Shown: positions 62,053 to 64,000 of the stretch, piece after piece | Position numbering within the stretch: position 1 is the first letter of the stretch | How the letters are laid out: the number at the start of each line of letters is the position of its first letter | Assembly (NCBI RefSeq): GCF_030269445.1 | Contig: NZ_BSTJ01000001.1 | Span: 1,389,898 to 1,453,897, forward strand | DNA length: 64,000 nucleotides | Origin: Actinoallomurus iriomotensis | GTDB lineage: Bacteria; Actinomycetota; Actinomycetes; Streptosporangiales; Streptosporangiaceae | Direction of reading: 5' to 3' | Notes under the pieces: model-generated | What the model was told of the DNA's origin: nothing | What the model saw: only the letters and a program-made list of their open reading frames with translations | Database searches by the model: none | Translations under genes and position numbers: made by a program

Positions 62053-62149
62053 GTCGTCCCTCTCGGCGCTTTGGCGAATGCGCCCAAGTAGACCATTCGA
62101 ACAACCGCTTATGTGGCGATATTTGCAATTTGCGACATAAGGCCGGATA

Positions 62150-63208
62150 TTACGCGCCGTCGACCAGGCCGCGCCCGGTGACCAGGGGAAGGTCCAGGGC
62201 GGTGAGCAGGCCCGGAGGGGCGGCGACGACGGCCGGTACGGCGTTGACCAGGCGCATCGCGGTCGCCTTCAGGCCCGCCGTGTTGTGGTCGCCGTTCGTG
62301 CCCAGCAGGCGCAGGTCGACGGTGTAGTTCGGCTCACCGGTGACCTCCACCCGGTAGCAGCCGTGTCCGGCGGGCTGTGGCCAGTCCGGAGCCAGGTCGT
62401 CCCGGAGCCGCGTCACGTGTTCCAGCACGATCACCGGCCGGCCGGCGCGCATGCCGCGCAGTTCGAAGCGCAGCGCCGCCGCCGTGCCCTTCTCCACCGT
62501 CCCCGCGTCGATCCGGAACGTCTCTGGCGCGGGCAGGCGCGTGTGCCACTCCTCGACATCGTCCAGCTCGACGTCCAGCCCGGCGGCGAGCTGGCGGACC
62601 ACGCTGCCCCACGCCAGGGACAGCACGCCCGGGGACAGCAGCAGCGGCGTCTCGTCCATCGGGCGGCCGAACCCCATGACGTCGAACAGCACCGTCGGCT
62701 GGGCGTACGTGGAGTAGTTCAGGATCTCCATGCAGCGGACCTGGGTGATCCGCTCGCTGATGCCGGTGATCGCCAGCGGCAGCCAGTCGTTGGCGAAGCC
62801 GGGGTCGATGCCGTTCACCCAGATGGAGGCGCCGCCGTCCAGCGCCGCGCGGTGGATCGGCGCGCCCATCGCCTCGTCGGGGAACTGCAGGAAGACCGGG
62901 CTGCTGGAGACGACGTTCACCCCGGCGCGCAGGATCCGGGTCAGGTCCTCCATCGCCTCGTCCAGCCGTACGTCGGCCATCGAGGTGTGCACGACACAGT
63001 CGGGGCGCGTCGCCAGCACCGCGTCGGCGTCACCGGTCGCGGTCACGCCGAGGCGCCCGAGGCCGGCGAGCTCGCCCGCGTCGCGGCCCACCTTGTCCGG
63101 GTTGGACACCCAGACGCCGGCCAGCTCCAGGTCGGGCCGGGCGTCGATGCCGATGAGGGCGTTCCGCCCCACGTTCCCGGTCCCCCACAGCACCACGCGA
63201 TACGTCAT
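62150..63208 (-). CDS. DapB-like NAD(P)H-dependent dehydrogenase
   Basis: This 352-residue Rossmann protein has YRVVLWGTGNVGRNALIGI (nucleotide binding) and a central dihydrodipicolinate-reductase-like domain with the VNGIDPGFANDWLP block. It resembles the actinobacterial NADP-dependent amine-dehydrogenase/DapB-like family often near SDR genes in steroid or lipid catabolism. ATG 63208 follows GAGGGG. It lies 10 bp from the SDR gene downstream in the same direction, so they form an operon. Substrate unknown. Confidence 0.83.
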   Translation of the reverse strand: MTYRVVLWGTGNVGRNALIGIDARPDLELAGVWVSNPDKVGRDAGELAGLGRLGVTATGDADAVLATRPDCVVHTSMADVRLDEAMEDLTRILRAGVNVVSSSPVFLQFPDEAMGAPIHRAALDGGASIWVNGIDPGFANDWLPLAITGISERITQVRCMEILNYSTYAQPTVLFDVMGFGRPMDETPLLLSPGVLSLAWGSVVRQLAAGLDVELDDVEEWHTRLPAPETFRIDAGTVEKGTAAALRFELRGMRAGRPVIVLEHVTRLRDDLAPDWPQPAGHGCYRVEVTGEPNYTVDLRLLGTNGDHNTAGLKATAMRLVNAVPAVVAAPPGLLTALDLPLVTGRGLVDGA

Positions 63209-63218
63209 GCGAAGCCCC

Positions 63219-64000
63219 TCACAGGTCGGGCAGGCCCAGGTCCAGCGCGGGCCGGTCGGTGCCGCCGTCCACCTCGAGGACCCGCCCGGTGACGAACGAG
63301 CCGGCCGGGGAGGCCAGGAACAGCACCGCCGCCGCGATCTCCGCGGGGTCGCCGATGCGGCCCAGCGGGGTCTCGTCCTCGATCTGCCGGCGCAGGCCCT
63401 CGTCACCGGTGACGATCTCCAGCGCGGAGGTCGCCACCGCCCCGGCGGCGACGGCGTTGACGCGGACGCGCGGGGCGAGGTCGCTGGCGGCCAGCCGCGT
63501 GTAGTGCGCGAACGCCGCCTTGGTCGTGCCGTACGCCAGGTAGCCGCGGCCGGCGACGCGGCCCATCACCGAGGAGATGTTGACGACCGCGCCCTCACCC
63601 CCGTCCGCGAGCATCGGCGGGACGGCCGCCCGGGTCACCGCGTGCGCGATGCCGACGTTGAACCGGAACGCCTCGTCCAGGTACTCCACCGTCGTGTCGA
63701 GGTAGGCCTGCGGGATCGTGCCGCCCACGTTGTTCACCACGATGTCGAGCCGCCCGAACGCGTCCACCGCCGCCTGCGGCAGTGCGGCGGCGGCGTCCAG
63801 GTCGGTCAGGTCGGCCGGGACGACGACGGCCCGCCGCCCGGCGGCCTCCACTTCGGCGGCGACCCGCCTGAGCTGGTCCTCGCTGCGGGCGGCCACGACC
63901 ACGTCCGCGCCGGCCTCGGCGAGGGCGACCGCCGTGGCGGCCCCGATCCCTCGCCCGGCGCCGGTCACGATCGCGGCCCGGCCGTCGAGCCGGAAGCGGT
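63219..64000 (-). CDS. SDR family oxidoreductase, 5' end cut by window edge
   Basis: This SDR is missing its N-terminal residues; the frame stays open to the edge ([19 protein letters not shown]). TGAGRGIG is the NAD(P) motif, NNVGG matches NNAG, and SSVMG plus [14 protein letters not shown] holds the catalytic Ser, Tyr and Lys. The C-terminal [16 protein letters not shown] is typical. It runs first in an operon with the DapB-like gene. Together they may handle a lipid or steroid intermediate; this is inference. Confidence 0.88.
   Translation of the reverse strand, partial: RFRLDGRAAIVTGAGRGIGAATAVALAEAGADVVVAARSEDQLRRVAAEVEAAGRRAVVVPADLTDLDAAAALPQAAVDAFGRLDIVVNNVGGTIPQAYLDTTVEYLDEAFRFNVGIAHAVTRAAVPPMLADGGEGAVVNISSVMGRVAGRGYLAYGTTKAAFAHYTRLAASDLAPRVRVNAVAAGAVATSALEIVTGDEGLRRQIEDETPLGRIGDPAEIAAAVLFLASPAGSFVTGRVLEVDGGTDRPALDLGLPDL

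Overview
The window is high-GC actinobacterial chromosome. The markers are two WhiB/ZAS-type redox regulators (a WblE/WhiB1 protein and the SigR-RsrA pair), Ni-superoxide dismutase, the fused Kgd 2-oxoglutarate enzyme, an initiator tRNA with the actinobacterial C1:U72 end, many GTG starts and several apparently leaderless genes. Gene content and order (kgd ... sodN, anti-sigma/sigma, wblE, pdtaS, dasR ... sigR-rsrA, aroA-rsgA-hisN ... tRNA-fMet) match what I remember of the Streptomyces core region around SCO5208-SCO5281. The organism is therefore probably a Streptosporangiales/Thermomonosporaceae-like or related filamentous actinomycete. No phage, insertion sequence, CRISPR array or biosynthetic megacluster was seen.

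Layout. 1-5.2 kb: end of an SDR gene, DedA membrane protein, glutathionyl-hydroquinone-reductase-like protein, serpin, GlxA-like regulator. 5.4-11.4 kb: kgd, DUF6104, a DUF4097-padR operon. 11.6-16.5 kb: beta-propeller membrane protein, quinone-oxidoreductase-like enzyme, vapBC, malic enzyme. 16.7-20.4 kb: polar amino-acid ABC operon with two tandem solute-binding proteins, the first apparently starting at CTG. 20.5-25.5 kb: CGNR regulator, sodX/sodN, anti-sigma and sigma factor, lipid kinase, wblE. 25.7-36.4 kb: pdtaS, biotin genes (bioF, bioD, bioB, bsaP-like) with dasR embedded between bioF and bioD, MctP carboxylate transporter with its DUF3311 partner, BCCP and biotin carboxylase. 36.4-39.4 kb: two membrane HD proteins joined by a tandem array of micro-ORFs. 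39.6-48.7 kb: rsrA-sigR, methyltransferase, DksA-like, SRAP peptidase with an in-frame repeat insertion, DoxX-like, degenerate ABC ATPase with a decayed tail-repeat array, aroA-rsgA-hisN. 48.7-52.7 kb: MFS exporter, sulfotransferase, a purine-rich low-complexity tract with an octamer array, tRNA-fMet. 52.7-64 kb: UPF0182, PPA1309, YlbL protease, moaE, epimerase, DUF2342 metalloprotease-like, NUDIX, DUF574 methyltransferase, DapB-like dehydrogenase and a second SDR cut by the window end.

Theme. Redox and stress control dominate: SodN, SigR/RsrA, WblE, a SigB-type sigma factor with its anti-sigma, PdtaS. Biotin synthesis and biotin-dependent carboxylation are linked (BioF, BioD, BioB, BsaP-like protein, BCCP, AccC).

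Most unusual. A family of about 23-codon micro-ORFs carries its own Shine-Dalgarno sequence at the 3' end and overlaps the next start codon by GTGA/ATGA. Five lie in tandem between the two HD genes with an exact 68-bp period, one bridges bioD-bioB, and a longer diverged one bridges the anti-sigma and sigma genes. A separate dispersed repeat has entered the coding sequence of the SRAP gene in frame. These look like translational-coupling or mobile-repeat phenomena and are the best candidates for something undescribed here.
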